Of a DNA stretch of 64,000 bases, positions 1 through 12,185 are shown one piece after another. Each line of letters starts with the position of its first letter. Position 1 is the stretch's first letter. The DNA lies in contig CM075939.1 of NCBI GenBank assembly GCA_038030265.1, forward strand, positions 18,705,253 to 18,769,252, read 5' to 3'. The translations under genes were made by a program, and so were the position numbers. The notes under the pieces were generated by a model. That model searched no databases. It saw only the letters and a list, made by a program, of their open reading frames with translations, and was not told the origin of the DNA. Source of the DNA: Corythucha ciliata. Its lineage: Eukaryota > Arthropoda > Insecta > Hemiptera > Tingidae.

Positions 1-2573
1 TAGATTAGTTAGGGTTCTCGAAAAAAATAATCTCATCAACAGGCACCAAACTGGCTTTCGTCCTGGATATTCCACGGAAGATCAGCTGGTTTATCTTGAG
101 CAGTTTGTGCAAGATGCGTTTTTAGACAGAAGTCATGTTACGGGAGTATTTTTTGACATAAAAAATGCTTTCGACAAAGTGTTCCGGTCGAATGTTTTAA
201 ATCAATTAAGCGAGTGGGGACTTGAAGGTACTCTTCCACGAGTGGTTCAGAGTTTTCTGAGCTCCCGTGAATTTCTGGTGAGAGTTGGTAACACATACTC
301 TGCTACGTTTCCACAGGAAAACGGTATACCGCAGGGTTCTGTGCTTAGCGTAACTATATTTTTGATAGCTGTTAATAAATTAACTGAAAATATTCCACAG
401 CAAGTGCATGCGTCAATGTATGCGGACGATCTGGCTATATTTATCAGGCATCCAAATAGCTGTTCAAGCGATGGAATTCTACAAGTGGCTATAGACCAGT
501 TGGTCGAACTGGTCGCCTCCTCTTTTCAGAGGAAAAAACAGTAGCTATGCACTTCTGCAGATTGAGGACTCACCACAATGAGCCACGTCTACATCTGCAT
601 AATGCAGCAATTCAATATAAGGAAGAACATATTAAGTTCTTAGGTCTTTGGTTAGACAAAGAAATGCGATGGAGGAAGCACATAACAGAGACTGCAACTA
701 AATGTCAGAGGTTCATCCAGTTGTTAAAAATGATTTCAAGTCACAAATGGGGAGCAGATAAAGACATGCTACTGAGAATATTTGACAGTTTGATAAGGGC
801 AAAGATTGACTACGGGTCTACCATTTACGGATCGACAAGGAAGTCGTGGCTTGAACCACTAAATCAGATTTACAACTTGGGCCTAAGAATCTCTATCGGA
901 GCTTTCAGAACGACGCCAATAAAAGACCTATATGTGCTCTCCAACCACTTACCACCGCTTTATCACAGAATAGTTGTTAGCATGAATTCCGCCTTGCGAA
1001 TAAAAAGAAATCCACGTCACTTTCTGTACGAAGCCATGTTCAACAACAACAGACAAGTGGAGTACTCGTGGAGGAATACAAGAACCAGGCCCTATCCAGT
1101 AAGGCTTCAAGAAATCATGGCAAAATATGGGTTAACCCTACCAAGAGTGTTTAAAATTGAAAAGGACACATACCCTTGGAAATACCCATCAATAAGAATT
1201 GACCTCACTCTGCAAAAGTATGAGAAGAAAGCTCTGCCTCCAAGCGCTTTTGTAAAGTTATTCAGACAAGCAATCGAAAAGTACGAACTCGAAGGATATG
1301 AATTCATATACACTGATGGTTCCAAAACAAATGACGGGGTGGGATACGCATACTATATTTCGGCAGATGAACAACATTCTAATACATTGCCTCCTTTTTC
1401 ATCCATCTACACTGCAGAGTTATACGGAATCTATCATGCCTTGGCGTATTTTATCAATAAACTTCAAAGCAAGATTATGATACTTAGCGATTCACTAAGT
1501 TCATTGTTAGGGTTAAGAAACAAATTCTCCCGTGATGATCTGATTAATAAAATACTCGGAATGATAAATAAATTGAACGGACAGGGGAAGGAAGTGAGGT
1601 TCATGTGGGTGCCTAGCCATGTCGGCATAGCTGGCAACGAGCAGGCTGACCGGCTGGCAGGTATGGCGGCAGGCACGAGGGCCGATAGAACGCAATTCAA
1701 AGTTGGGGCATTGGATGCGAAAAATTGGGTTAAGAAGGTGATTTGGGGAAAATGGCAGGGAGACTGGAATGATGCTAACACTCAGCTTCGAGAAATTATT
1801 ACAAGAGTAACCGATAAGCAAAGTTTTACTCACCTGACCAGAAATGAAGCCGTGAAAATCGTAAGGTTGCAGACAGGGCACTGTAGGGCAACCCATGATT
1901 ACCATTTTACGAATTCCCGGAGGCCAACTTGCGTACACTGTAATAGTTTGTTAATTCTAAGACATCTCATTACGGATTGCCCGAGGTTCAATGAACAGAG
2001 AAGGCGTTGTTTTTCGGAATCCATGCCAAATTATGCCGACCTATTAGGCAAAACTTGCAATCATAAAAAATTAATTGATTTTCTCAAAATAACAGAGATA
2101 ATAAAATTGATATAGGAAGGAGCACTAGTATGAATTATGTATAGTTATGAAATTCTGTGATAGTCTTCTAGTCAAGTGGGCACCGTCCAAATGCTCTGAA
2201 AATTCAATTTTAAAGAAATCTAATTATTGAAACGCAGTGATACCAATAAAAATCTGTGATACCAATAAAAATCTGTGATAATTACATAGTAGAATAATAT
2301 AGTATGAATGAATAAATTCAGTAATACATAACATGATAGGGATGCTGGATAATGGAGTAATCTAATCTAAGAGGGAGAGAGAGAGAAGAAGGGAAATTAG
2401 TACAAATTAAAACTATGAAATGAGCAAATAGTACTACCTATGTCTATTCTATTTAAGAAACATAGCAACACTTACCTTGGAAAGGCTAATGACCTAAGAT
2501 GTCGAAGCCTCTAAAAAAAAAATAAAAAAATAAAAAAAAAAAAAAATAATAATAATAATAATAATAATAATTA
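1..2573 (+). mobile_element. 5'-truncated I/R1-like non-LTR retrotransposon (LINE), copy 1
   Basis: The 3' part of a LINE entering from the left edge. It contains reverse transcriptase, an RNase H domain and a C-terminal zinc-knuckle-like region, then a 3' UTR of about 400 bp and an A-rich, AAT-repeat tail (about 2511-2573). A conserved 3' terminal box (2484-2509, GGCTAATGACC then GATGTCGAAGCC) directly precedes the A-rich tail and recurs at 2652-2678 and 42685-42709. The RT plus C-terminal RNase H architecture fits the I/R1/Loa group of clades; the exact clade is inferred. Confidence 0.9.
2..2115 (+). pseudogene. LINE ORF2 fragment: reverse transcriptase and RNase H, frameshifted
   Basis: Reads open from the window start. 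The reverse transcriptase core has motif A as FFDIKNAFDKV (near 149-181) and the catalytic YADDLAIF near 418-443. The first reading frame ends at a stop at 542-544, and the second opens a few bases later with EKTVAMHFCR-type sequence, so a small frameshifting deletion lies near 505-525. The second frame (547-2115, 522 codons) carries the RT thumb, then RNase H with acidic residues D257, E291, D315 and D368 (contexts YTDGS, TAELYGI, LSDSLSS, NEQADRLA). A C462/C465/H473/C478 knuckle-like cluster follows. The endonuclease and ORF1 are outside the window or lost. This is retrotransposon machinery for target-primed insertion, and this copy is broken by the frameshift. The remainder is well preserved, so insertion was fairly recent. 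Confidence 0.9.
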
Positions 2574-2720
2574 CAGCGTATTACAGCGAAGTAAAATAAT
2601 TTTGTTTATTTATGAAAAGTTTATATGAATTATAATAATACTTACCATACTGGCTAATGACCTTTAGCAGTCGATGCCATATTAAAAAATAATAATAAAT
2701 AAATTAAAAATAATAATAAT
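2574..2720 (+). repeat. LINE 3' tail only (severely 5'-truncated insertion)
   Basis: A short segment carrying only a LINE 3' UTR end. It has CTTACC, then the box GGCTAATGACC...GTCGATGCC (2652-2678), then an A-rich AAT-repeat tail to about 2720. The same arrangement ends the LINE immediately to its left, so this looks like a second, nearly dead-on-arrival insertion of the same or a sister family. Confidence 0.6.
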
Positions 2721-3500
2721 ATACTTTATTGCAGACGCCAAAATTATGGCATTACAACGTCAACATTGAATTTTAAGTTTTGAATTGAGTATTAAGCGTT
2801 GCACTTCGTATAGGGCCGCGCCTGTTAAAGTTGCTCGGAGCCGTTCAGTAAAAGGTCCCGCGTCTAGGCTTCGGATTCTCTCGGGAATATGATTATACAA
2901 TTTTTTGGACAACGCTCATGAAGATTCTAAATGTTTTGGTCAGCCTAAACCGTTGCTGCACCAAATTGATTTACCTCTCGTGTGGTACGAGTGCTGCTGA
3001 CTCAGTGTAGAGAACGAGGACTCCTTGGCGTATCGAACGCACAGAAACACTTAAAGCCCCGGGACCGTCAAGATCCTGTTGGATGAAGGCACCTCTACAC
3101 GATTGCCTCGGCTTCAGGCCACATACCAGCCTTAGTGCACGTTTCTGCAGTACAATTATTCTCTTTACCGACACGGAACTGCCCCAGATCAGCGTCCCGT
3201 ACGATAGTTGGCCATGAAAGTAAGCGAAGTGTGCGGTCCGAAGAGTTTCTGAGCCCACAGAGAGTGTCAGTCGTCTCAAAATGAATAGTCCCTTGGCTAA
3301 TTTTCCCGATAAAGTTTCGATGTGGTCCCTCCAGCTCAAAAACGAATCCCAAGACGTGGGCCACACCACCACCATAAAGGTCATACCAGTGGAAACGACC
3401 ACCTGTGGTTTCTTTGTACCGATTCAAAATAACAACTTGAAACTGACTGTTATTACTTGAAAGATGCTCCAATAAATTGATTAGCAAACTGAATAAAAAC
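2715..3500 (-). pseudogene. Non-LTR retrotransposon RT C-terminal fragment (second LINE type)
   Basis: On the minus strand, 2971-3360 reads as the post-catalytic region of a Jockey/RTE-like reverse transcriptase. It contains SFLSWRDHIETLSGKLAKG, then AHFAYFHGQLSYGTLIWG, then LQKRALRLVCGLKPRQSC, the usual order for LINE RT thumb regions. Upstream the frame is lost near 3365-3400 and the sequence is not recognisable past about 3500. Downstream a degraded C-terminus (NHIPERIRSLDAGPF-like, about 2840-2900) leads to a tail ending in AATAAAGTATATTATTATTTT at about 2715-2735. The sequence differs clearly from the LINE at 1-2573, so it is a different family. It is inactive. The family assignment to Jockey or RTE is uncertain. 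Confidence 0.8.
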
Positions 3501-3808
3501 ATTGACATTTTGGGGGAAAAGTCGATTCAGAAGAGTGTACATAGCTATTTCGTATAGTATAACTGATGGCTGTGAAGCGCAGTTAATTAATTTTGATTAA
3601 TCATGGATTTTAAAAACCGTTTTATTTTTTGACGTAGGGTGGAGGTGGAAATATCAGCACTTCACAGTGGTTTACGGAAGGAAGTCTTTGTAGGTCTCTT
3701 TTTTTTTACCCATTGCCGGCAAAAATCTTTCCACTTCTTCTTTCTTCTTCCCTGATTAGAGTGTTGGACCCAAATTATAATTTGGTTCATTGAATGAGCA
3801 TTAAGCTG

Positions 3809-3918
3809 CGTTTACATTTGAGAATTTTTAGCTCTCGAGAGTACTCCCCCACTGCCACCTGCCCGTACCTGGAACTCTCAGAGAGTTCAACTCTCGAGAT
3901 TTGCTCTCACGTGTAATA
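3809..3918. repeat. Small imperfect inverted repeat (MITE-like)
   Basis: GTTTACATTTGAGA with GCTCTCGAGAGT on the left is matched in reverse complement by ACTCTCGAGATTTGCTCTCACGTG on the right. The loop is about 40 bases and C-rich. No target duplication could be confirmed. Confidence 0.35.
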
Positions 3919-6796
3919 GCATCATTAGTGAATGGTGAAGCTGTACGAGACATGGTCCCTCCTTCCCGCCACACCCTGGTGGTGGGGCGCGGGGTTCAAT
4001 AGAGTATTCTTTCCCTCATTGCCAAAGTTTCCAGATCCGGCACAGTAGAATTCAAATGCTCGCATAATGGCTATCATCGTCACGTTTAAAGTGGGAGTTG
4101 ACTTGACCGAAGGTGACCTCGTAAATGCAATGGGCCAGATGGTATACAAACAGGGAAATCATGCCATTTATTGTACCATCATGATGTGCTCCTGAGAAAA
4201 TTAAAAACTGATTCTGTTAGGCACCGGTTCTACGCATAGAAGAAGTTATGAATAGTTGCACCAAAAAGGTTAGAAAGGAAGAATTCATCAGTTATTGGGA
4301 AAGCCTTTCTTTTGGAAGAAAATGATGAAGGCGATTACAATGTAGAGCTGAATTGAATAGGAATGATTGTGTAAAAGAATGAAGAGAGATATAGCGTAAG
4401 TCACATAGTTTGTATAAAGCGCAGTCTGTAATAATTACACAATGTTATTGAGAAGATGGAGTAGAGCTTTTTCAACTGTTTAGTACATTGTTTTTGTTAA
4501 TCAGTCCCAGCTCCCAAAGCGAACGGTAAATTAATGAACGAAGACTCTTGAGTAAGAACACGCAGCACCCGTTTAAATTAAACCGTGCCTTCGTTTAATT
4601 ATCTGAAACGCAACCCACAGTTTTGCAACACTGTCGTGTTTGTAGTATAAACCACTGATGAGCTCAAATGCATGGACAGGGGTATTGTTTATTTTTAATG
4701 AAATGTGTTTCCTAAAATTCCATTATTGATACAAAGCTTTCTATATATTTATTATATACGAGCGAATACCGCGACTTTAAGTAGCGTTATTTTACTTTAT
4801 ATCTATTTACATGACCAAAGCTCAAAATTACATCAATAGATCAAAGTCCGTAGGTATACGTTATTTCCACGAAACAGATCCTATCGTAGTTTTGCACTTG
4901 AAAATATTATTTGTCATCGACTCAGCAGAGTCGAAGTGGAGGAACTGTTGAATGTGGGATCACTCCAATTGCATGGGAGTGCTGTCGATTATGAAAACAC
5001 CGAAAGCTTGTTTCCCAACTTTGATTTTGTAAACGGTTGTTTGGTTATTGTGAGTTTTTATAGAAACTTGTGATCGATCATCTGCCAACCAGATGCTCCA
5101 TCCAGATCCAGATGCATTGTGATAATCGAAAAACATTTTTTCTTTCTGTCGACTTTTCTTGCTTTCCCTATCCTGGTATACTCAAGAATCAAGATCACAT
5201 CAATATAGGTCGTCTCCCTCAATTAACTTTAATTCATTCCACCTGTATACGTGCGTCTGCTTCGTTCACGTGTAGAGATTTGTTAAGGGGTCTTTTGGTT
5301 ATAGCCTGGATAGCGTCCTTGCTACATAAAGAGTCCTTCGCCCTCTGATCAGTGTTTAAGACAGCACGAAAACCTCACAACAATAACATGGAACCATCAT
5401 CTGTTCCTCTTCTCCACATTTCGACTTCATGATAATATATCTATTGTACTTTATCTTAAATGAACAATGATTGCTTCGTAGCATTAACCCAACCGAGACT
5501 CTCGAGCGTATCTTTTCATTTTCATTTTCATTCTTGATAAATCCCGCTGGATCTTTCCAAAGGAGCTCACTTTTTCTTGATTAGAAAGCTCGGTAAAAGA
5601 TCGATTCTGTTCTCTCTCGGTTTTTGGTCCAAGAGCTTCTGTGATGGATGAAAAAAGCCGAAAAAATTTCTTTTTCCCCCTCCCCTTTTCAAATGCCTTC
5701 TACTTTACACTGAAGGCTCGAAAAACATGTTATAGTAGATCCGGAAGTATAAAAACTCGAGAGTAAATTTTAACAGGGATGGGTAAAATTTATTGTATCA
5801 CCCTAACCGGAGAAGCTCTTTGGTATAACGGCTATATTTTGATACAGATATAGAACAGGTAGTAAAAAGTGCGAGACTCCCATAAACTTGAACCGGGAAA
5901 CAGGTTGACGGGTGGGGGTGTGGTGGGAGCAGGACCAAATAGGTGCTCTTAAATCGTTGTTGGCCCATTTTTACTTCCATGTTTTTAGGACTAATACTGT
6001 GAACGTTTACATTTTCGTTTAAAAAAAAAAAGGAAAATATATTACCCCTATCAGAAAAATTATGAAATTGAATGTACCTTTACAAATAAATCCGTATTTC
6101 ACTGGTGTAAATGCCAACAACTTTACTTTTATTAATTCATACTTAGTACAAACTACCTTCAACTTAAATTAAATATTATATAAGAGCACTCTCATCCAAT
6201 CGAATCCACAATAACAAGAGGTGGTAACAGAAATTGTAAAATTTATTGGAACTTACACATAGAAAGATAATTAAAAGTCAGGGACTCTCCTCTGCGTTGT
6301 ATTTAATTTTGAGGGTGTTTCCACGAAAGAGAAAACTTGAAATTGCCAAGGAGGAAAAAGACAAGAAAAAAAAAAAGGAATGAGCCAGAGACGAAAAATT
6401 CTCCCATCCGTAAAAGTATAGAAAGAGCTGGAAGGCGACGCAAAATTGAGATGTTAAACTTTTACAGTTCTATATATTTGAAAAGAGGCGAGAAAAGGGA
6501 GGTGGGATTTTTCCAATTTCCTGTCTATCGCCCAATGTTCGCCGGCGTAAAAGAAAAGGGTGAAAAACGAAAGAAAAAGAAAAAAAAGTGTACGGAGGAG
6601 TTGGGAAGAGAAATCATGGTTAGGTATAGGCTGGTGGAAAAGGAATAAAAGTCTTACCTTCAATACTTGGCGATACAATCTGAGAAAAAGGAAGTTACCG
6701 CGTGATCGAGGTGTATTTTCAATTGAATAACGACAAATTCGTACGCATTATGTCACTCAAGTTTTATTTCCGTAGATCCATGTACTTTGTGAGAAG

Positions 6797-6831
<35 letters not shown>

Positions 6832-7671
6832 TAATTAATTATTATATTATTGTTATTGTTACAATGGAGATGAATAAATAGAATTAAAACCAATAATGAA
6901 GTGAAATTGATTATTAAGGTTTTAAAATTTCGTACTTTGAATCAGTTTTCTTTGCGCATAGTACGCTGGAAGGGAGGCTGCCAGTCAGTGATGAATGATA
7001 CCCGCCCTATAAATTATCCCCCTTTCAATGCATCTATAGAACAGGGAGCGTTGTATTATCGGAAAGGGTTGTTCATTTTTTTAGTATTTATTTATTCAGT
7101 TTCTCTGTAACGCACAAGACTCCATTTCAGTCAAAACTCCCTGGGTTTAGAGAGCAGGAAGTAACCCGAATTTTTGAAAGAATAACAAATTTTTTTTATA
7201 AGAGACCCGCTCAATTATGTATTTTCACTAAAATTTTCCAAAAGTGAAAAAAAATGGCTAACAAAGTGAGTAGTCTGCTAACTAGCTGATGGGTCCTATT
7301 AGAAAAGAAAGACGTATCGCAACCCTTATATAAAAAAAAGTACGTTTAAGAAGAAGAAGAAGTGGTTCTGTGAAACCTCATGAAACTTACAAAAGACTGC
7401 AAAAGGAGTGAAGGATCTTTACTTCCCATCCCTCCTGTTGAAGAATGCATGAATTGCCGAATGGTTGGGGCCGTGTGAAAGAGTTCTTGTACACTTAGGT
7501 AAGGTGAGGTGAGGGTGTATGAGAGGATTTATCCTCAAGCTTTATCGTTCTGCTAAAAAGGAAACATTCTTGAAGTTTATTTACTAACCTTTTTTTTTAC
7601 GGGTCACTCTTATTGTGCTTTCCACAAACAGTGGTTTTCACCTATTTTTTTTCGCTCCTGTTTGTTTTCAG
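3919..7671. other. Intron sequence upstream of the first DIP exon in the window
   Basis: AT-rich non-coding sequence. It holds an (AAT)n microsatellite at about 6799-6829 and purine-rich stretches at 6340-6650. The short open frames here have no recognisable domains. The last bases (7641-7671) are a pyrimidine-rich tract ending in the AG acceptor of the exon at 7672. Confidence 0.6.
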
Positions 7672-7769
7672 ACTCACCAAAATTCGGCGAACCCATCACG
7701 AATTTGACAGTACCCGTGGGTCGAGAGGCTGTTTTCACATGTGTCGTTGACGATCTCGGTGCCTATAAA
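7672..7769 (+). CDS. DIP/lachesin-like Ig protein, exon for the start of Ig domain 1
   Basis: An internal exon of a neuronal cell-surface Ig-superfamily protein (Dpr-interacting protein type; these bind Dpr partners at synapses). It follows a pyrimidine tract and AG at 7670-7671 and ends before the donor GTGAGT at 7770. The incoming phase is 1 and the outgoing phase is 0. It encodes PKFGEPITNLTVPVGREAVF, then TCVVDDLGAYK, giving the A and B strands of Ig1 and its first disulfide cysteine. The next exon begins VAWLRVD, which completes the family-typical YKVAWLRVD junction. The partner exon is more than 39 kb away. Earlier exons with the signal peptide must lie before this window. The DIP assignment rests on recognition of the Ig1 sequence pattern. 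I cannot say which DIP paralogue it is. Confidence 0.92.
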
Positions 7770-9062
7770 GTGAGTATTTATTATAATACATGTATAAAAT
7801 CGTGTTTCGTTGCCATGAGATTGAAATCTGTAGATAAGGAGAGCAATATACATACACTCTTTGAAAAATCAGAGGCAGGCACGCACGTATGTGATGACGT
7901 TGTGATAACTTCTTGTATTTCTCCGTGGATAAAACGAATAATCCCCCCTCCCACACGATTACCTCAGCCTACTACCCCTTTTTTGCTTCGTTTTTATCAG
8001 ATATGGAGATATTTGAGGGAGTGAAAAATGAAGAGAGAAAGAATATTGCCAAAAGCCTACATTTCGACGATCCGAGTCACGTAGCTTGGAAAGTAATGAG
8101 GGGTCGCGAGGAAAGAGACAGGTGTTGGTGAAGAGAAAAGAATAAGTCTCGAAATTCCCTACCTACGCGTGAACCAAAACCTATTATTCTGAAAAATGTG
8201 TGAATTTCATACAGATAATATGTAACTAGCCTGTAACGTCTTCTATACTACTTGACATTTCAACATTGTCGTTTGGAAATCAAACGCATTTCGAGTATGC
8301 ACAACCGGCACGAAGGGTAGCAATGTCACATTATATACACAGTGCGTTTTAATGTATTTGATAAGTATACATATAAGAAGAATGCTTGGATATGTTACGC
8401 TCAAAGTTCGAAATAGTTCAATCCGAGCAGCATACAACCGTTTTTGAACAATGTGCGAATGGTATAAACCGCTTTATAAGTTTCGAACTTTGTACATGAA
8501 AAGTTGTATAGACCTATGATGGCATAAAACATTGTTCAAAGCCCTAAGCGTGAACGGACGTTGCATACAATGAGAAAACAGTCCATAGTGCCGTTTGCCA
8601 TTCGGTGTCGATGGCTTTATTTCTCGTGTGAGATGAAGAATTGCCAGATCAGACCTTGGAAAAAAAAAAAAAAAAAAAAAAAAAAACTGATACTAGGACG
8701 ATTACTGGATAACTGTAGATTCAGAAAAAAAATGTAGATTTTCGTTTCTGTTGAAAAATGCCCTAATGCCCTAAAGTCAGTTAAAATTGATGAGTTGGCG
8801 CTCTATTTCCACATCCCCTTGGAGAACAGGAACTTCAGTGGCGTACCCATGGGAAGGGTTTTGGGGGTCAGAACTCCTTCCAGTTCCCAGAGTACTTCAG
8901 CCCTTCATGGTTAAAAAATAACCAAAAACCACGAACAATATAAATAAAATGAATAGGTAACTATAAAGGAGTAACAAAAAAACAAAAACGAGCAAACAAA
9001 TTACAAACCAAGCTTGCCCCTAAAAATTCGTTATTTAGCCCCACTAAGTAACTACCCATGGC
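7770..9062. other. Start of the 39-kb DIP intron
   Basis: Non-coding. It contains a poly-A run at 8659-8686. A CAGTGGCGTACC motif at about 8838 resembles a hAT-type transposon terminus, but I found no convincing partner for it. Confidence 0.5.
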
Positions 9063-9655
9063 CAGAGATGGGCAAATTCTCGGGAATTTATTTTTCGGTG
9101 AAATTCCGGGAAAGTAGGAATTAATCCAATTTTTTCGGGAATTTATTTTTCGAAAACATTTTTGAAAATTCGAATAGTTTCGCCCAGGACATTTTCAATT
9201 GTGAGTTTTTCAAAATGAAGACAAGGGAACATTCGAAGGGAGATCACTGAAAGAAATCATTGGTTTGTGTTACAAAATTCCTTAATTCACTACTATAAAT
9301 TCTTGTTGATATAGAGACAGCAAGAATTTATTTTACTCTTACAAAACAATTATGGTTAAATGTTCTAGTTCAGTTTACCGTATTTTACCGATTTGGTTAC
9401 AATAAAAGTTCTGTACTTCTTCCGATTCATCACGCATTGTTTCCCGTTTGGTTCTATTGCCGGAACTGCTCGTTGTGGTGTTGTGAACCAGATAATTCGG
9501 TACGGAACCTAATACTTCTTGTATTTAATACAAAGTTAATTAGCAATGCCACCTGTACACGAGGGTTACTGTAAACATTCTTCTGGTTTCAATTACAAGA
9601 ATTTCTCGTACAGCTATTACAGAATCGCGGTTACATTTATAAGCTTTCGTTTGCA

Positions 9656-9922
9656 AGTACATTGGCGTGGTTTACCTTCGTGATAAGGAGAAACACCTAG
9701 AGTTTCGAGAAACAATGGCCCTGAGTGGGGTTCGGCTAAGCTGATTCCTCGGTGTACGATTCCCAAAGGCGTCACCGTGGCGCAATTGGCAGCGTGCTGG
9801 ACTAGTAATCCCGAGGTTGCGAGTTCAAATCCCGCCAAGGAGCCCATATTTTCTCGGAACTCGAATCGTGTTGGGCTATGCCCTTCCATCGTCACCCGGA
9901 AAAATATCAATTTCATTTAATT
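9656..9922 (+). mobile_element. tRNA-derived SINE, copy 1
   Basis: The same roughly 265-bp unit recurs inverted at 20303-20577. The tRNA-like part (about 9770-9846) has a box A-like TGGCGCAATTGG, an anticodon loop CTAGTAA (anticodon AGT, Thr-like) and a box B-like GAGTTCAAATCC. The anticodon stem has one mismatch, so it is not a functional tRNA. About 110 bp of shared sequence lies upstream of the tRNA-like part, ending GTACGATTCCCAAAGG. About 75 bp lies downstream, ending in a T/A-rich TCATTTAATTTATTT. It is nested in the hAT element. Confidence 0.8.
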
Positions 9923-10025
9923 TATTTAAAGACAAGTTAGTTGGAAAACAACACCAGCAATTCTTAACATTTTTGAACACTCCTTTTCAAAACAAGCTAT
10001 AAAAAATGTTTTGATCTAACGTGTC

Positions 10026-10274
10026 AAAATGCAATCCGAGTCGAAAAATAAGCGTGAGCAATAAGAAAATGAACAAAATATGGTTTAAAAAATCGACTCT
10101 CCTTTCAATGCCAAAGAAGTGGGAAGCTAACTTAATTGACAACAAAATCAAAATGCACTCCGAGTCGAAAAAATAAGCGTGAGCAATAAGAAAATAAACA
10201 AAATATGGTAAGAAAAATCCTATCGTCTCTCCTTTCAATGCCAAATAAGTGAGAAGCCAACTTAACTGACAAAG
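10026..10274. repeat. Tandem duplication inside the hAT element
   Basis: Two diverged copies of a roughly 120-bp unit, starting near 10026 and 10148. Each contains CGAGTCGAAAAATAAGCGTG and CTCTCCTTTCAATGCCAAA. It lies in the right-hand third of the transposon. Confidence 0.75.
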
Positions 10275-10509
10275 AAGCACGAAATATTCGCCCAAGCAAT
10301 AAAAATAAATTCCCGTTTTTATGCGGGAATTTATTCTTTGGGGAGAATTTCCGAGAAATTCCTTCCCGGAGAGACTATTTCCCTGGGAATATTCCCGACT
10401 GCCCATCACTGCCCATGGCATCAATGATATTTATACCACTGACCAAACGTGGTATTCGTAAACGTGGTGTACCAGAGTGGAACTTGAGAAATTGTGTGCT
10501 TCGCATCTT

Positions 10510-10900
10510 CGTTCTATACTAATAATGGCTAACAGCCATTCGCTGCCTAAATAGCTAAATTAGCTATTATTCCCATAAAATAAAAACAGCAAGGCTGACT
10601 ACACTCGTGCCACAAAAGTAGCAAAAAACTAACGATTCGCGTCTTGAAAATAGCTAAACTGACTATTTGATTTGCGCCCTAAAAGTAATCAAACTGACTT
10701 CACGAGCTCTAAAAATGGCTAAACCAACGCTTCGTGCGGTCCTGTTAATTCCTGAAAGATCATGATTCCCACCAGGAAAATGGCTAAATTGACCATTCGC
10801 GTGCCAAAAATGACCAAACTGACAACTCGCGCTTTGGCTTGACGGACTATTTGTGCCCTAAAAACGGCTAAAGTGACTATCTAGTTTGGGGGTGGTCGTA
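10510..10900. repeat. Short array of the 30-bp satellite (family 1)
   Basis: Degenerate units of about 30 bp containing AAAATGGCTAAACTGAC and ATTCGCGCC variants. It is related to the long array at 35.6-38.3 kb. A few units are AT-rich variants (AGCTAAATTAGC). Confidence 0.7.
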
Positions 10901-11299
10901 TAATGGTAACTCATCATGTCAAAATCTCGCCCCGATAGTCCATCATATCAAACTTGGCATCCAAGAATTTACCAATCATGTTCGAGAAAACTTGGATGCC
11001 GAACAAAAGGTGCTTGACCCCGAATCGCGGCAAGGAAAAGCCTCAAACAGATGATTCCTGTCGTGTGAATAGATTGTTTCCTCACATGCGCTCTCCGCAG
11101 TCCTACTTTAACCGTTTTGCAACCCGCTTAGCCTGGTTATGAGTTACTCTTATCTTGTGCTGTAAAGTAAACTTATTTTTCTCTCATTCCCGTCAAACTA
11201 AAACCACATTAACAATGTATGCATTTCTGATTTTATTCTACAGCCTCCGTCTCACGAAATGTACCGATGAAAACTTCTCTTCGTTCCGGTAGCACCTGA

Positions 11300-11441
11300 A
11301 GGCCCGTCCGCAAACTCTGTGCTCTGCGTCTGTGGAGCATTATGCAATCTATCAAAATGTTTCATTTTTCGCGGGAATTAATTTGTTTGGCTGCATAAAT
11401 GCTTCACAGACGCATAGCATAAAGCTTGTGAACGGGGTCTT
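11300..11441. mobile_element. Foldback MITE, copy 1 (same family as 32438-32578)
   Basis: The inverted arms contain TGCGTCTGTGGAGCAT on the left and ATGCTTCACAGACGCA on the right, with outer GGCCCGT and ACGGGGTCT. The inner part CAAAATGTTTCATTTTTCG matches the second copy at 32.4 kb. Confidence 0.65.
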
Positions 11442-11849
11442 AACATGCAGTCCCATCATAGCTGCACATTTATCACACTCCTTCACATGTACTTTCTCTT
11501 CTATTTTTCCTCGATTAAAGAGGTTTTAAATTAACTGCCGCCAAGGTTGAGGGAAAGGGATAAATGTAGTAGTTGGGTCAAAACCAGGTCAACCCGGTAT
11601 GGAAGAACTCGAACGAAGAAGAGAAGCACGCGAAGGAAGTATAATTTTAGACCCGAAATAAAATTAACGAAAAAGCTAGAAAAAATACGTGGAGTATTTG
11701 AAACCTAAATACACTCTTAGTAGTGCTAGAAATGTGTGAAAAAAACTGTTAAAGAGGCTCTAAACAACGAGAAATAAATCTATTACCTGCAGTTCAAAAA
11801 CTTCGCGTTTTCCACGGAAATCGTATATTGCAAATTGATCCATTCGTAC

Positions 11850-12185
11850 ATCAAGAACGGTCAAACTACAGACCATTCGCGCCTCGAATTGACCATTTGC
11901 GCCCTAAAAATGACAAAACTGGCGACTCGCGCCTTCAAAATAGCTAAACTGATTACTTGTGCTCTAAATAGCTAAATTAATAAAAATAGTTAATTTGGTG
12001 AGCCCAGCTCAAAAAGTCCAATCCAACTTTAACAGCCCTAAAAATCGATTAACTGACAATATACGCCCTGAAAACGCCTGATCCATGAAACCATAATGCA
12101 AAAATGAACCATTCAAAGCGCCAAAAACGGCCAAATTGACCGTTCTCGCCTTGGACATCTTCAAGTTGATTGTTTTCAACCCATT
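11850..12185. repeat. Short array of the 30-bp satellite (family 1), second block
   Basis: Units of about 30 bp with GACAAAACTGGCGACTCGCG, CCTTCAAAATAGCTAAACTG and CCAAAAACGGCCAAATTGAC variants, degenerate towards both ends. It lies 1 kb from the 10.5-kb block. Confidence 0.7.

Larger units (their letters stand above)
9063..10411. mobile_element. Non-autonomous hAT-type transposon with an 8-bp target duplication
   Basis: The ends are CAGAGATGGGCAAATTCTCG on the left and, in reverse complement, CAGTGATGGGCAGTCGGGAA on the right. The octamer CCCATGGC sits at both 9055-9062 and 10412-10419. An 8-bp duplication and termini starting CAGNG are hallmarks of the hAT superfamily. No transposase frame is visible. 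The interior holds a tRNA-derived SINE (about 9656-9922), so the SINE inserted after or travelled with this element. It also holds a tandem duplication at 10026-10274. The G/C-poor inner ends contain repeated GGGAATTTATTTTTCG blocks. Confidence 0.88.

Noticed and set aside
9769..9846. A functional tRNA-Thr (AGT) gene
   Set aside because: The anticodon stem and acceptor are mismatched, and the tRNA-like part sits within a longer unit repeated at 20.3 kb, so it is a SINE.
8838..10441. Outer hAT-like element (CAGTGGCGTACC to TACCACTG) around the 9063-10411 insertion
   Set aside because: Terminal similarity is only about eight bases and no duplication flanks it.
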